Origin: Zygnema cylindricum
Lineage: Eukaryota; Streptophyta; Zygnematophyceae; Zygnematales; Zygnemataceae
Assembly (NCBI GenBank): GCA_037447655.1
Contig: JBBHKE010001564.1
Span: 247,768 to 311,767 of the forward strand
Reading direction: 5' to 3'
Length of the DNA stretch: 64,000 bases
The notes below the pieces were generated by a model. That model was not told the DNA's origin. It saw nothing but the letters and a program-made list of their open reading frames with translations, and did not search any database. Shown here in pieces: positions 22,279-34,270 of this stretch (position 1 is the first letter of the stretch; the number at the start of each line of letters is the position of its first letter). The translations under genes were made by a program, and so were the position numbers.

Positions 22279-23880
22279 AAAACCCTAAAAAGGAAGAACA
22301 AGGAAAAGATTCCTTCCATAAAAATTCCACGTGAGCAATTTGGATTCCAACAGTGCACATAATATTTTGAACCTAAAAGCTTACCACAAGATTCTAGAGT
22401 TTTTAAGTAAAACATGCTGTGGTGAAGGTTGAAAGAGGAGTTTAAATATAGGACTGGTATCCACACAGTCTACCTCTAAAGTTGCTGTAATGATTGAATC
22501 GTTTGTATTGTCAACTTTGGAAGAAATTGGAAGATCTATAGTATGTGGATATTTTTAATATATCCGAGAAGGTGGGAGCATGTTTTGGTGAAATTTTATG
22601 AGTCTTTTTGTGGCATGATTTCTGTTTTTTGGCCTTTGATTTTCTTAACCATGTTTTAGAGGCATATGTCTTTCTGAAACATCTAAATGTGGTGGTTTCC
22701 TCATTGGCTTTGTGATATGAGAGTCAATTGCACATGCTTGGAAGATTCCGTTTTCACATGAGATTTTACAAATTGTTTGAAGCGATGCAAGATTGTCGAC
22801 TGTTACGAGAATATAACATACAGGAACCATCATAGTTTTTTGTTGGTATAATATTTTTGACATCTTGCTGCTTTGCATAGAGCTAATATTTGTAGGACTT
22901 TATTTGCTAGAATTAAACACCCAAAACAACTGATCATATAATGCAGTTGTTACATACCTACCAAAATCGCGAACGATTTATTGCAATGTTGGTACACAGC
23001 TATATAGAGAAGCTGAAAAATCTATGATTATTCATACTGTGACAAGTTGGCGATAAATATCAGATAACTGGACGTTACATAGTATGTGAATCTTTAGAAT
23101 TTTACTAAATAAAAATCTAGCCAGTAGTTTACCAAACACTTGATTAGTGGGCGGAAATCACAATGATATGTTAATAATAATATGATTATAATATTCTGAC
23201 CGCAAATCATATTTGTGATTGGAGGTTGACATTGGTTTCCGGTGATGGAATTGCGGATGAGTTATAGAGGGGTAGAATGCTGTCCGTCCGATATTTGAAG
23301 ATTTGGTGGTGTAAGGCCACCCGTGTATGTGGAACGTACGCAAATAATTTTCTAAAAGAAGTTGGATAAGTATCTTTGTTTGGTATGGAACCAAAAGGAA
23401 TTTGAACCGTGTTTGTGATTCGGAGAGGAAAGTGGTTTTGGAGTCACAAAATGTAGATATTTCTTAAAAGGGTAGAAAACTTATCCCCTACTTTTTACAA
23501 TTATTTAAAAAAGCTACAAGTTTACCTCCATTATCAGACCTCACAACTTTCAACTTGTGATCCGATTGTCGCTATGCCATCACCACCTACTCTTTAAATA
23601 TCTCAATATACCTAAGATTTCCTTGAGAAATCGTCAACAATTACAAAAATTTACTGTTGACCACCCAAAGACTTCGGCTTAACATGTCCACAGAGATCCA
23701 AGTACACACGCTCCAATAGATTCTTGGCCCATTACTTCACTTCACATTCTTTATCAGATGAGGCTTAATAATTTATTTCCCTTTACTACTCCGCTACCTC
23801 CATTCACTTTCGCAGCGAATGTGAGTTCCATTCACCGAACTGGTGATTTCTGTCTCCAAATCACCAAATGATGTCGACCA
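22279..23880 (+). repeat. 3' flank of the LRR gene, shared with other copies
   Basis: Matches 563-1410 and 3191-3880 closely. Its first 250 bp match, more weakly, the flank after the minus-strand copies (54363 downward and 52364 downward), with shared CCACGTG and CACAAGATTC blocks. Non-coding. Confidence 0.75.
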
Positions 23881-25041
23881 AATCACCAGCCGCTTGTGTG
23901 CTAAACTTATGAGTTTGAGACCATGACAAAGACTCAGTTTTACAATCACAAGATATTATTTGTCCTACGTTGTTAGGGACCTTAAGATGATTGACCCTTT
24001 TTTAAGTTAACTGATAATTTCACTATGCTAATCTAAAGTTGTATCAATAGCTCTCTACAATTACCAAAAATTAAACAATATGCGTGAAATGACTAACTTG
24101 AATTGGTACAGTCAAATTACATCATCATAAATTACATCATCATAATATAAAGTAAAATAGTTTAAGACAACGAGTAAAAATGTACGAATTCCCACAGATA
24201 GTTACATGTCTTGAATATAACAACTTGAATCGGTTTAGTTTGATTACACTGTCACAGTGCATTAGAACAACAATTATAGTGTTAACATGTGAGGTATAAA
24301 CGAAATCAAATATTTATTATTTCATTCATACGTGACAGTTAAAAAAAAATCAAAACAATGAAAAATGTGAAATTGTTGAAAAGATACAACCTTTTAGCAT
24401 TGCATAAGACATATGCAAATCATATGTAAAGAGGGTTTAAAAAACTTGGGGGTAGAACAAATCGATGGGAAAAAAAAACGTTGCGAATGTGAACGAAAAC
24501 CTAAAAGGCTTACAAAATTGTCCTAATTTATCAAATGCTCGCTTTGTAAGAAAGAGACGATCGAATATCAAAGAACACGAAAAAGAATGATTGAAAAAAT
24601 GAAAGACAATGGAATGAAAAAGAGCAATAAAATAGGAAAATGAGATCAAACGCAAAAAAATGAAAGGCATCAAAAGATAAGAGTACCAAGATGCGTTAAA
24701 AGAAAGAAAGAAAAAATTAAATTGTAACATTTCAAGGGTCTTCCTATAACTAGGTTGAATGTGTGTTACTACTTTTGCACGCTCAATAAAAAAAATATGT
24801 TAAAAGGAAGGCGTATACCATACAACTGGATGATAGTCAATCTACATTGGAAAGTGTACTAAACTTTATATTGTAAATTACAGTACTGTAGTCCATTACA
24901 TCATATGTAAGGTTGGTGGTTTATATTACTGCGCTAACAATAACGACACATGGTGTACTACACTAAAAATAATTTTGAGTTTTTTGGCTCTTACCGAAAC
25001 TTTGAAATATAACTTTGGATGTTAGCAAAGATTTTTCGTAC
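23881..25041. other. no gene recognised; one TIR-element end
   Basis: A/T-rich. A right end of the CACC family (AATAACGACACATGGTGTA) finishes at 24957; its left end is not identified. No conserved frame. Confidence 0.4.
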
Positions 25042-25350
25042 TACACCGTGAATTGCTATAAGTGTTAAGAAATAATTTGGTTAAAATAATAATTAGTGTT
25101 ATTAACTATATTTTGGGTTCAAGACCTTTCGCCAAGAAAAAAATAACTCTAATTTATGCATAAGTCTAATGTGGGTACATTGTTCCCATAGTGTAGCCAC
25201 TATAGCATGTGTTCACATTGGACATGTGAGAACAGGTTTGCATGATTTTCCATGTCTTTATTACTCAGAATCAAATTTGGGTGCTTTTTTAGTGTCGACT
25301 TTGGGTGCGTTTTTTAGTGTCGACGTGCTGACACATTTCGTACACTACAC
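25042..25350. mobile_element. partial CACC-family element
   Basis: Starts TACACCGTGAATTGCTATAA. It is collinear for over 100 bp with 42137-42300 (shared TTTGGGTTCAAGACC-like and GCCAAGAAAA blocks). The right end is uncertain: CTAATAGTGATTCATAGTGTA ending at 26114 could be the partner. Confidence 0.5.
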
Positions 25351-25689
25351 CGTGTAAACATTGTTAGGTTGGGTCCAGCACACGGGCCTGTGGCTGCAGT
25401 CAGGTGTAGCAGTAACCTAACCATACACCATAAAGGTGTCCTATTTACAGAATCAAAGAAGTAGACAGGAGATGGGAGAGGGAATAGACAGAAGAATAAG
25501 AGGGTGGGCACGTATAAAACAGCTTGTGGAATTTCACTAATAGAAAAGAAATGTACAATGGTCCAAAGGGCTTCCTACCTAATAAAATATGTATTTGTCC
25601 TCCTAAATTCCTAAAGCATCTACCTCTATGAACAATGGTTCCTCTAATGATTAGAATGGTTATGTTTGATACATTTTCGATTGCCACTG

Positions 25690-25820
25690 TATGCTATAAA
25701 TCAATCTATGCTTTTTTGCAATGGAATGCTTAACCATGCGTGGTCAAATAAAGCATACATATCAATCTATGCTTTTTTGCAATGAAATGCTTAATGATGC
25801 GTGATCAAATAAAATGCTGC
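25690..25820. repeat. 65-bp tandem duplication
   Basis: Two adjacent copies of a block containing ATCAATCTATGCTTTTTTGC and a GCGTGGTCAAATAAA-like end, differing by a few substitutions. Confidence 0.85.
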
Positions 25821-26899
25821 CACATGTCTCTGTTCCACCTATTCATCCGCATGCCGATTCGGTGCACTGGAAATCTTTCGTGGAATCGTCGATAAGATTC
25901 CGTACGGCTCGTCCGGTGACGTCGCGCTGATATATCGAGCCGATTTTGTGGTACAAAACATATTGCCCGAGATCGCAAAAATCAAGAAACGTATCTAAAT
26001 TAGAGTTGTTGACGAAAATTAAATAGTACTTATATTAGCGTAAAAATACAATTAGGGTTATTAATTTTTAGTTTATTTAAGCGTTATTAAGGCTAATAGT
26101 GATTCATAGTGTACTTTGCAAAGTGTTCCATTTTGCAAATATGAAACCGTTACTTGTATTGTGACGGTGGTTAGACGACTATAAATCTTGGGACAATCGG
26201 TGACGTCTACAAAAACAGCGACGGTTGTAGACGTCGAATTTTGTGACATTGGAGATGTTTAGGGTTTTGTGACATTGCAAAGTCATGCTCACGTGTGGAC
26301 TTTAAGCCATGGCTTCGATTTCTTTTTTTTATCATCTTTTATCACTCTACATGTCATCAAACTACGACCAAAGATATATATATATATATATATAAAACTT
26401 TTTCATTTCATACTAGTATTGTCACATTTCATTCCAACAAGGGGGAGAGAGAAGCGCTAGAGTGAGAGGGAAGGGGAGAGGCGACGACGACGTAGACTTT
26501 TGCAAAGGACCCATTAATGAAGGTGGAGGTCCGAGAGTCCAAACCCTTGCAAATTCTTGTCCGTACATGCTCGTCATTTTTGTACGTACATGCGCGTGAC
26601 GAGCAAGGAAAAAAATAACGTGTACTCTCCCCCGTGCAAATTTTTTCAAGTAGGTATGACACGTGTGACACGTTTTGCTATTCGTTGCTTAACTCTTACT
26701 TTGAAATAAGTTTGATGATGAGCTGAGCAATTGGTCGAAAAGATAATAACGCCAAATCGGAGTACATTTTAATATGACGCAAAATGTACTTTGGTTTTTA
26801 CACATTTTTCGTAAGGGGAATGATTTTCTCGTTGCAGGTTCGATTTCAATTGGAAACGACAGAAAAAAACCTTTACTACACATGGGAATACAGCCTAAC
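25821..26899. other. no gene recognised
   Basis: Contains a short TA microsatellite at about 26371-26393. Nothing else supportable. Confidence 0.35.
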
Positions 26900-28190
26900 T
26901 TCTCATTAATTTTTTTTTCGACTCTTTGGCCTAAACGTAAGGTCTCATTGTTTCGTATTTTGGACTTTTTCGTTAACCCTAATTTTTCGTTATTTCGTAT
27001 TTTAAAACTCTTTGGACCTTAACCGCCGTTGTTCAAATGGTGCGACTTTTTCAAATTTTCCGGTTTAAACGTATAATTCGTGAGTGTTGAAAAAATCGCA
27101 TAAAAACGCGATGTACTTTTTGTCCGGTAAACTGAACGGATAATGTACGGGAAGAACAATATTTTACGTAAAGTGTACGGTTTTTTACGGAAATGTACGT
27201 TATTTGAGGAAAACATACGTCGCAGTTATTTATTACTTTTTACTTAGAGTTAGGGTTAAGGGCCATTGGGTCTAAAATACGAAATAATGAAAAGATTAGG
27301 GTTAAGGTCATAGTTGTTCAAAGCGTTTAGTGCGAACGATTCAATCGCGACGAATTATACGTAACGAACGCATTGAACGTTTTGAACATATCGTTAAAAA
27401 TCGTTAATGAATTTCATCCGTACTATTTCGTACATGTAGAAAAAAATAATTTTACATATAGCGCAGTTTGTAAGGTTTTCGTTAAATGAGCGCTAAAAAG
27501 TGGTAAACTTTTAAAATATGTCACACGTAAAAAATGCATCTATTTTTCTTCGTCGAATGGTAACGGGCCACTGTGAAAAAAACCTGATGGGAATGATGTT
27601 AAGCCAGGCTCAAGGCTCGGCTGTTGCATACTTTTTTGTCAAAGTCCGTCTGTCTGATCCTATCTTGGCAGCTTCCTTGACGTTTCGTTTTCAACATTCC
27701 GTGGCGGCTTCTTTGAAAAAAAATTGAAGAAGACGTTCGTACAGTTTGCAAACTTACCGCGTGAAAATAGTGTTACATTTCAAACGTCTCTTTTCGAAAA
27801 TCTCCGTACATTTTCGATAAAATTACGTACATGTTCCGTGAAATTCCTGTTCAGTTTACTAGACAGAAAGTACCAATAACTGCAACGTTATGTTTTCCTC
27901 GAATTTCGTATGTTTCCGTAAAAGCGTACGAGAAACACTGTACTTTTCCCGTAAATTACCCGTTCAGTTTACCGGACAGAAAGTACATCGCGTTTTTTTG
28001 CGATTTTTTCAACAGTCACGAACTATACGTTTCAATCGTAAAAATTGAAAAATCGGACGATTTGAACAACTATGACCCTAACCTTTTCATTATTTCATAT
28101 TTTAGAGTTTAGACCCATTGGCCCTTAACCCTAACGTCTCTTTGTTTCGTACTTTGTACCCTTTGGCCCTTAACCCTAATTCGAACGTAG
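26900..28190. repeat. complex inverted repeat with AACCCTAA motifs
   Basis: Arm 27008-27160 pairs with 27935-28075 (shared CGCGATGTACTTT / AAAGTACATCGCG and ACTGAACGG / CCGTTCAGT blocks). A second arm, 27240-27320, pairs with 28062-28140 (TTAGGGTTAAGGGCCATTGG against its complement). GGCCCTTAACCCTAA-like words recur at both edges. The two pairings overlap, so this is a rearranged fold-back structure and not one simple hairpin. No transposase frame. Confidence 0.7.
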
Positions 28191-29224
28191 AGCATGCGTG
28201 CTTCTTCCGTTCTCGTGCTGCTCACTCCAATTTTCGCACGTGCGACTGTTTCCGTACGGTCTCTTCCGGGTTTTCCGGGAAATTCTGAGTATGTATGCTC
28301 AGATTTTTTCAGAACCAGAGGAACGGAAAAAGTTGTGTTAAACAGCAATTTCAGATTTAGGGTTAGGGTTACTGCTAGGGTTTTAAGGGCTGACGCAATT
28401 TTAGGTCGAATGGAGGATGACAACGTGACACGTCAGCAGGAAAAAGAAGGTGAGAAAGTAAATGGCAGGATATAGGACATATATATATATATATTTTGTA
28501 CATGGGATGAATTTCAATTAAGTGAGGAATTAAGTTGTGTTTGTGAAAGTAAATTCTTAAAGAAAATTTCAAACCTAAAATGAAAAAGTAGGAAGAAGAA
28601 TCATTTGTCACGGAAAAAAAAAAGTTGGATATTTTTGAAACGAAAAAAAAAAATGTGTTTTCCACATATTTTCTATCAAGATTTGTTAATGGTCAATTTT
28701 TGGAAAAGTGCCACAAATTTTAAAGCCAGGCTGTTTGATTCTTTTTTGAATTTGTTTGAATTTGATAAATTTGTTTGTAATTTTTTCAAATTTCAAGCTG
28801 GTTGAATTGTTTAAATCTGTTTAAACCCTTAAAAATCCTAAAAACCCTAAAAAATCCTAAAACCCCCTTTATAATTGTTAAACTTTTGAGACCCGTGAAA
28901 CCATGAGAAAAATGTTTTCCAAGAAATTCTTGTAAGGCATGAAGACAAAAATTGCAACAACAGAAAGGAACAAAGAGAAAATAATAGGAAAAGAAGGAAT
29001 AGTAACTTTTAGAAGCCGAAAAGTCTTCCAACAACTCTAAGAATTCATAGAAAACCTTGGAAAATTGGCAAATTCTCAGATAAACTCTTTAAAATCCTAC
29101 CTTAAACTATGAAGTACATATTCCTTAAAATTTCAATGCATCACTTGAAAACTTAATAGACTATTCTTATCATATAGCAGTTTCATAGCATTTGAAACAA
29201 ATTTATGCTAAATACACAATTCAA
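28191..29224. other. no gene recognised
   Basis: A/T-rich with a TA microsatellite (28478-28496) and a run of CCCTAAA-like words at 28826-28866. Confidence 0.35.
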
Positions 29225-29735
29225 TATGCGTCATTGTACCCATGATTGGGCTCTAAGTTCCTGATTATATATGCATTAGCATGCATACTTTCATATGGAA
29301 ATTAATCTAATGTATTATACAATCCTTTTTGAAAGGTCTGACCTAAATACAATGTTTGTTATTGTACCCAAAAGTGGGCTCTAAGTTTGAGAATCCCTAA
29401 TTGTATGTAATGCATTACTGTAATATTCTAATAAGGTACTTAAATATAAAATACTTACAGTCTATGGTGCTTTTTGAAAGGTATAACCTAATACAATTTT
29501 TGTCATTGTGCCACAATTGGGCGTTAAGATCAAGAGCTCCTTATTATATGCGATACGCTGGAGTACATGAATATATAATAATATAGATTTAGAAGATAAT
29601 TATACATAACATAATCTATTTTTCAATGTCCTTCTTGAGAATTATAAATCAATAGAATCTTTGCTATGGTATCCATAATTGGGCTTTAAGTTGAAGAAAC
29701 TCTAATTTAACATATACATTAGCGTACATGATAAT
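29225..29735. repeat. four diverged tandem copies of a ~145-bp unit
   Basis: The block ATTGTACCCATGATTGGGCT and variants recurs at about 29232, 29359, 29503 and 29662, each followed by CTAAGTT-like and TGCATTA-like words. The spacing of 128, 144 and 159 bp and the heavy divergence indicate an old tandem array. Confidence 0.65.
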
Positions 29736-30056
29736 ATAATTAAACACACCGTAATTTTTATTTTAAAAAGGCATAGCTTAATTCTATTGTGAAAACGTGA
29801 TGTGTGTTCCACATGGTTAAATAATTTAGAAACTTAGATTGCTCAATTTTGACATCACTCGAACACATATTACTTTTATGAATTCTCATCATTTTTTGTA
29901 AAACTTGACTAAACAAAGTAGTTAATGATATTTTTTTTTGAAACCTTCACTTAAAGATCTTTCTGGCCATATGTTTATAACACATTCATATTATGGTTTA
30001 TAACTGTTTCCATTCATTTCTTTATTCACAATTTGGGATATTTTGTTGGGGATATT

Positions 30057-30236
30057 CCCTTCTTCTCTCCACCTCCCTCCCTCCCTCCCTCCCCCCCTCC
30101 TTCTCTCCTCCTTTCCCCCCCCTCCTCCCCCTCCTTCTCCCCTCTTCTCCCTCTTTGCCCCTCCCTCCACCTCTCCTCCTCCTCCCTCCCCTCCCCCTCC
30201 CCCTCCCTCCCCTCTCCCTCCCTCTCCTCCGGCGGT
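30057..30236 (+). repeat. 180-bp polypyrimidine tract before a tRNase Z exon
   Basis: Mostly CCCTCC/CTCCTT. No AG dinucleotide occurs from here until 30271, directly before the exon with tRNase Z homology, so the tract may work as an extreme polypyrimidine tract plus AG-exclusion zone of a 3' splice site (inference). Confidence 0.8.
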
Positions 30237-30272
30237 GTGACATGTGTCACGGTGGGGGGTTTTCTGGTGGAG

Positions 30273-31673
30273 GGAGTGTCGGTGGGGGGGCAAGAGACGT
30301 GTCTCCTCCTCCCTCCCTTCAGGGTGGCGATGGATATAGGGAGATGCCCCCCCCGGGCCGTATCGGTGGGGGACACGGTTCTTATCTCTCACACGCACTT
30401 GGACCATATTGTGAGCAAGGGGGGAGAGAGAGGGAGAGGGAGAGGGAGAGGGAGTTTTTCTTAATTTTCGGGGTTGTTTGATTTTTTCGGTTTATTCATA
30501 TTTCTGGGTTTATTTGAATGTTTGGGTTTATTTGGGTTTTGGGGTTTTAGGGAGGTTTAGGATTCCATGTGGCCACTAGAGACCTGACTTCGATGAGAGT
30601 ACCGACCGTACTTTTGCCACGTGGCGAAGTGGAGAACACTCGTCTTTTTCTGGAATCGCTCCACAAATTGGACCATTCGTGGGACAATGTCCCGGAGGAG
30701 CTTCGAAAGTTGCGAGTGAATTTAGTGGGAATTGATGTACGTTTTGCATTTTTTTTTTGTTTTCTTTTCTTTTTCATTCGATCTTTTGTTTTTTTTTTTG
30801 TCGTTTTTGTCGGACCGCAATACAAGTAGTTCTGAGAAGAAAGGGAAAGTTGTGGAGGGGATTTTGAAAATAGAAACGGGAAGTTGTGAAATCTCTCAAG
30901 ATAGCCTTTGAAAAGGTCTTGAGGAACTAGGAAAGTACAATTGTTGACTAACTAAAAGGGAATTGAGGACAACATATTGTTCTTATTTTAGTAAAATGTT
31001 GTGTAGTTGGATTTTGTGAATTTATACTACTTTCAAAAATACACTATAATCGAAAAGGACTGATTGAGTAAATAGCCGTTCTAAATGTATTTTAACACGA
31101 CAGCTGAAATATTAAAATGGAAATTGATATCTTAGCCACACGTTAAGGCATTGTGGATAAAACATTGCATAAAGCGCGCATATTTCTACTATTTCTACTA
31201 TATATGTATGTTCATATGCATATATATATGTATATATATGTGTGTATGTACATATATATGTGTATATATATACATATTTATATGCATATACATATAAGTA
31301 TATATATATATGTGTATGTAATATATGTATGTAATATTTATATATTTATGTGTTTATATATTTATGTGTTTATATATTTATGTATTTATGTATACCCACA
31401 TTGCAAATACAAATTGTACATTTCTCACTCCACAGTACGTATTGGACATTACAATACAGTTTAGGTTTTCTACATATCGATGATGTTTATATGCCGATGT
31501 TTACTAATATATTTGTACAAATATAAACACATGCATTTTACCCAAGCTCTGAAACTTTTTTCTTTCAAAAACTTTGTTGTTTTTTTTGTTTTTAACAGGT
31601 GGGCGAGGAGCGAAAACTAAGCAAGGAACTGATTGTGAGGCCTTTCAAAACCTTCCATACCATTCCAAGCCAG
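30273..31673 (+). CDS. TRZ: short-form tRNase Z (tRNA 3' processing endonuclease), three exons, partial
   Basis: tRNase Z cuts pre-tRNAs 3' of the discriminator base. Three exons join in phase. 30273-30410 encodes GVSVGGQETC, then FRVAMDIGRCPPRAVS and HTHLDHI, the metal-binding HxHxDH motif. 30551-30736 encodes GGLGFHVATRDL to VNLVGID. 31599-31673 encodes VGEERKLSKELIV to FHTIPSQ. Donors are GTGAGC, GTACGT and GTAAGG; acceptors are TTTTAG and TTAACAG. The order and spacing match plant short tRNase Z (TRZ1/TRZ2 type, nucleus or cytosol). The left edge is set at the first AG after the pyrimidine tract; no in-frame ATG exists back to the stop at 29952, so an upstream first exon is expected. The downstream exons carrying the remaining metal ligands were not found before 43 kb. 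Either a very long repeat-filled intron follows, or the gene is truncated. Confidence 0.8.
31195..31395. repeat. TA/TATG microsatellite in tRNase Z intron 2
   Basis: Alternating TATATG, TGTATG and TATTTATG words inside the 862-bp intron between 30736 and 31599. Confidence 0.9.
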
Positions 31674-32359
31674 GTAAGGAGACCCTTCGGATCCACACTA
31701 TTTACGGTGTGAAGGAACACAAAAAAAAGGGGAAAAAAAAAACATCATAAACCAAATCAGAAAAGCTAAACGAAAATAGAGAGGGTCAACGAAAAAAAGT
31801 GACAGTGTGGAAGCTTTTTGAAAGCAGTTCCACACTATTTACGGTGTGGAGGAACGATTTTTTTTTGGAAAAAACGGAAGGAAAAGAAACTAAAAAATGG
31901 AAAGGCTAAAGAAACCAGAGACGTGGAAACAAAAAAAAGAAAAAAACGGAAAAAGAGAATCGGGGGATTTGTGAGCTACAGTATTTATGGCGGGAAGGAG
32001 AATTTAGAGTGAGGGAGGTAAATAAACAAACCGAAGAAAATGGAAAAAAGGAAAAGACAAAACGAAGAAGGGGAAGAATCATAAATTGGATATTTTTAGA
32101 GAGGATAATAAGTAAAGTGAATAAGGCACACAAAAAAAAAAGGGGGGGAGAGGGAAGCTGGGGTGGCAAAAACATCAGTATTCCTAGTCAAATTGGGAAA
32201 AAAAGAAAGGGAAGAAAAAAAAGAAAGAAAGAAAGAAGGAAATTTTTTGCTGTACGGATGTTGAATTTATTTTTATTTGTTTATTTCTTATGATTTTTTT
32301 TTTTTCAATTGTATTTATTTATTTCTGTCTCTATCCCTCTCTCTCTTTCTCCTCCATCC

Positions 32360-32397
<38 letters not shown>

Positions 32398-32689
32398 TCT
32401 CTCTCACCCTCTCTCGCTAAGAGGGAAATCGGATTTTGTGTGGATGGAAAAGTGATGAGGTGGATAAAATCTTTGCTCGGATTTATAAAAAGTGAGATGC
32501 TAAATAAAATGTGTGATCAGCAAAATGGAATGTTAATTTCAGCTCATCTAATAGACCTTTTAAAATATGAGGGTATATTCTTAAAGTTTAATTATAGGAA
32601 AAGAACGAAAAAAAAGGGGGATTTTGTTTTTGTTGTTTTTATTTAGTGGGAGTTGGCGCAATGAAGACTAAAAAATAAGGGGAGTGTTA
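31674..32689. other. probable tRNase Z intron 3 or flank; simple repeats
   Basis: A- and G-rich DNA holding two copies of CCACACTATTTACGGTGTG (31693-31711 and 31830-31848), itself a short inverted repeat, and a CT microsatellite at about 32359-32404. No further tRNase Z exon is visible. Confidence 0.5.
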
Positions 32690-33600
32690 AATTTGTGTAT
32701 TTTCTAGGTCTGAATTTATTCTATGTGTTTGTCAGATAGTCTTGTCTAAGTCATCCATACTTGTCGTAGTCAGTGGAAGACAGAGATAGCCATGGCTGCC
32801 CCCATAGTCCAAAAGAAAAAACAGGCAAAAACAGGCAGGAAAACTGATAGGTGGCCAAAATGTTGCTCTAAATCGGATTTAAACCGAGGGTTGTGGTTCC
32901 CTATGTAGACGTAAGCCTTATCCAATAAGGCGTTACCGAAACGATACACGTGACGGGTTTCAAAGATATATAAATATTAACGCAACAGCTACTTAACAGC
33001 AGACTAACCAAAAGGAGCAATTCATGCATGTACGCGAATGTGAACCATGTCAAATATGTTTTGATCGGACGGCCGGCATTATAGCCGCCAGGCGAAGTGA
33101 TCTTTTGACGGCATACGGAGATAGCGTCACGCGGTGCCACGTGGCACCACATTATTTGATACTGGAGAAGATGGGAGGAGGAACCATGGCTTCCGATTTG
33201 ACAGGTGTCACCTTCTAGACCTTGTCGTACAATGAACGTACAATAAGTACATCGCCCATTGTACCTTCTTATACTTTATAGTGTTCCTATTGGACTAGGG
33301 TGTAGTAGTAGGTAGTCGTGAGTAGGCAGACCAAGACTTATTGATATTTAGGTACCTCTGTCTAAGAGAGCATGTAACTATAAAGGTCATCTTTGACCAG
33401 CCATAACTTAATGCTCCAGAGAGAAAATTCAGTGATTCTTTTTGCTGCGGACTCAAGGGAGTCCAATCTACACAGGATTGTAGTCGGTCAGAGGTTTTTA
33501 CGTGTCAGGGTGGCACTTATTCAGTGGGAAAGTCAAAGTGGGGAATATTGTCCAAAACACATATTCAAGCTTTGCATTCTGTGGTGGAACTGAGCACACA
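32690..33600 (-). mobile_element. structured repeat module, copy F
   Basis: Read on the minus strand: paired AGGG-type hairpins (33483 to 33449; GGACTC-AAGG-GAGTCC and CTACA-CAGGAT-TGTAG), a tRNA-like block with a degenerate B-box (about 32945-32865), then CCATGG and the CAGTGACT..ACAAGT loop block (about 32810-32750). The ends are decayed and no GGGT terminus remains. Confidence 0.6.
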
Positions 33601-33839
33601 CAAGGTCTTCTCTTCACAGGGGTGAAGGTGTGTTGGGGTTCTAATTGTCAAGGGACATTCATTTGGGTTTATATCAACTTGGAGTCGGCACTATCTAGAT
33701 TAGCTTCTTTTGGATCTGCGAATTCTGTGGGCAATGGAGCCTATAGAATTTCAGTATCTATGCATTACGTATCCATATCCCGATAAATGAACTAGTCTAC
33801 GTGCGACAAAATAAATATTTTATCAAACCTGTCATATCC

Positions 33840-34115
33840 TACCACTAATCCTAGACTTATAGGTTAAGGCTAACGGCTAATCTGACGGACAACACGTATC
33901 CAAATCAAATTTTGGGTCCGTCAAACATTTTAGATAACTCTATCAAGATTTGCCTTCCTGTCCTCTTATGACAGCCTAGGCAGCCATGGATCTTACTCCT
34001 CCTCAAGTCTTCAGTGACTGCAACAAGTGTGGGGACTTGAGTAAAGAGTTAGAGGCAAGCTGTCAGTGTCTCCTCTTTTGTCTTTTATTTTACAATCTCT
34101 AGACCTAGAAAATAC
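33840..34115 (+). mobile_element. structured repeat module, partial copy C
   Basis: Keeps the tRNA-like block (33862-33925, decayed) and the long hairpin (33980-34062; perfect CTCAAGTC/GACTTGAG inner stem around the conserved loop), ending ACCTAGAAAATACTTAAATT as in other copies. The paired-AGGG part upstream is absent. Confidence 0.6.
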
Positions 34116-34270
34116 TTAAATTTCAACAATAGGTACATGAAGAACATTCAAAGTATGGACTTAACAATTGCTATACTTTTAAAAAATCGATATTTTGTAC
34201 GGCTAAAGTTTTTCTCACACGGAACTGCATTATAGGTGAAAACGACAAAAAAAAGTCGATACTACCTTTA

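Noticed and set aside
30022-30481. Ser/Pro- and Arg/Gly-rich frames around 30.0-30.4 kb
   Set aside because: Produced by the polypyrimidine tract. Only the frame carrying the tRNase Z motifs from 30273 is supported.
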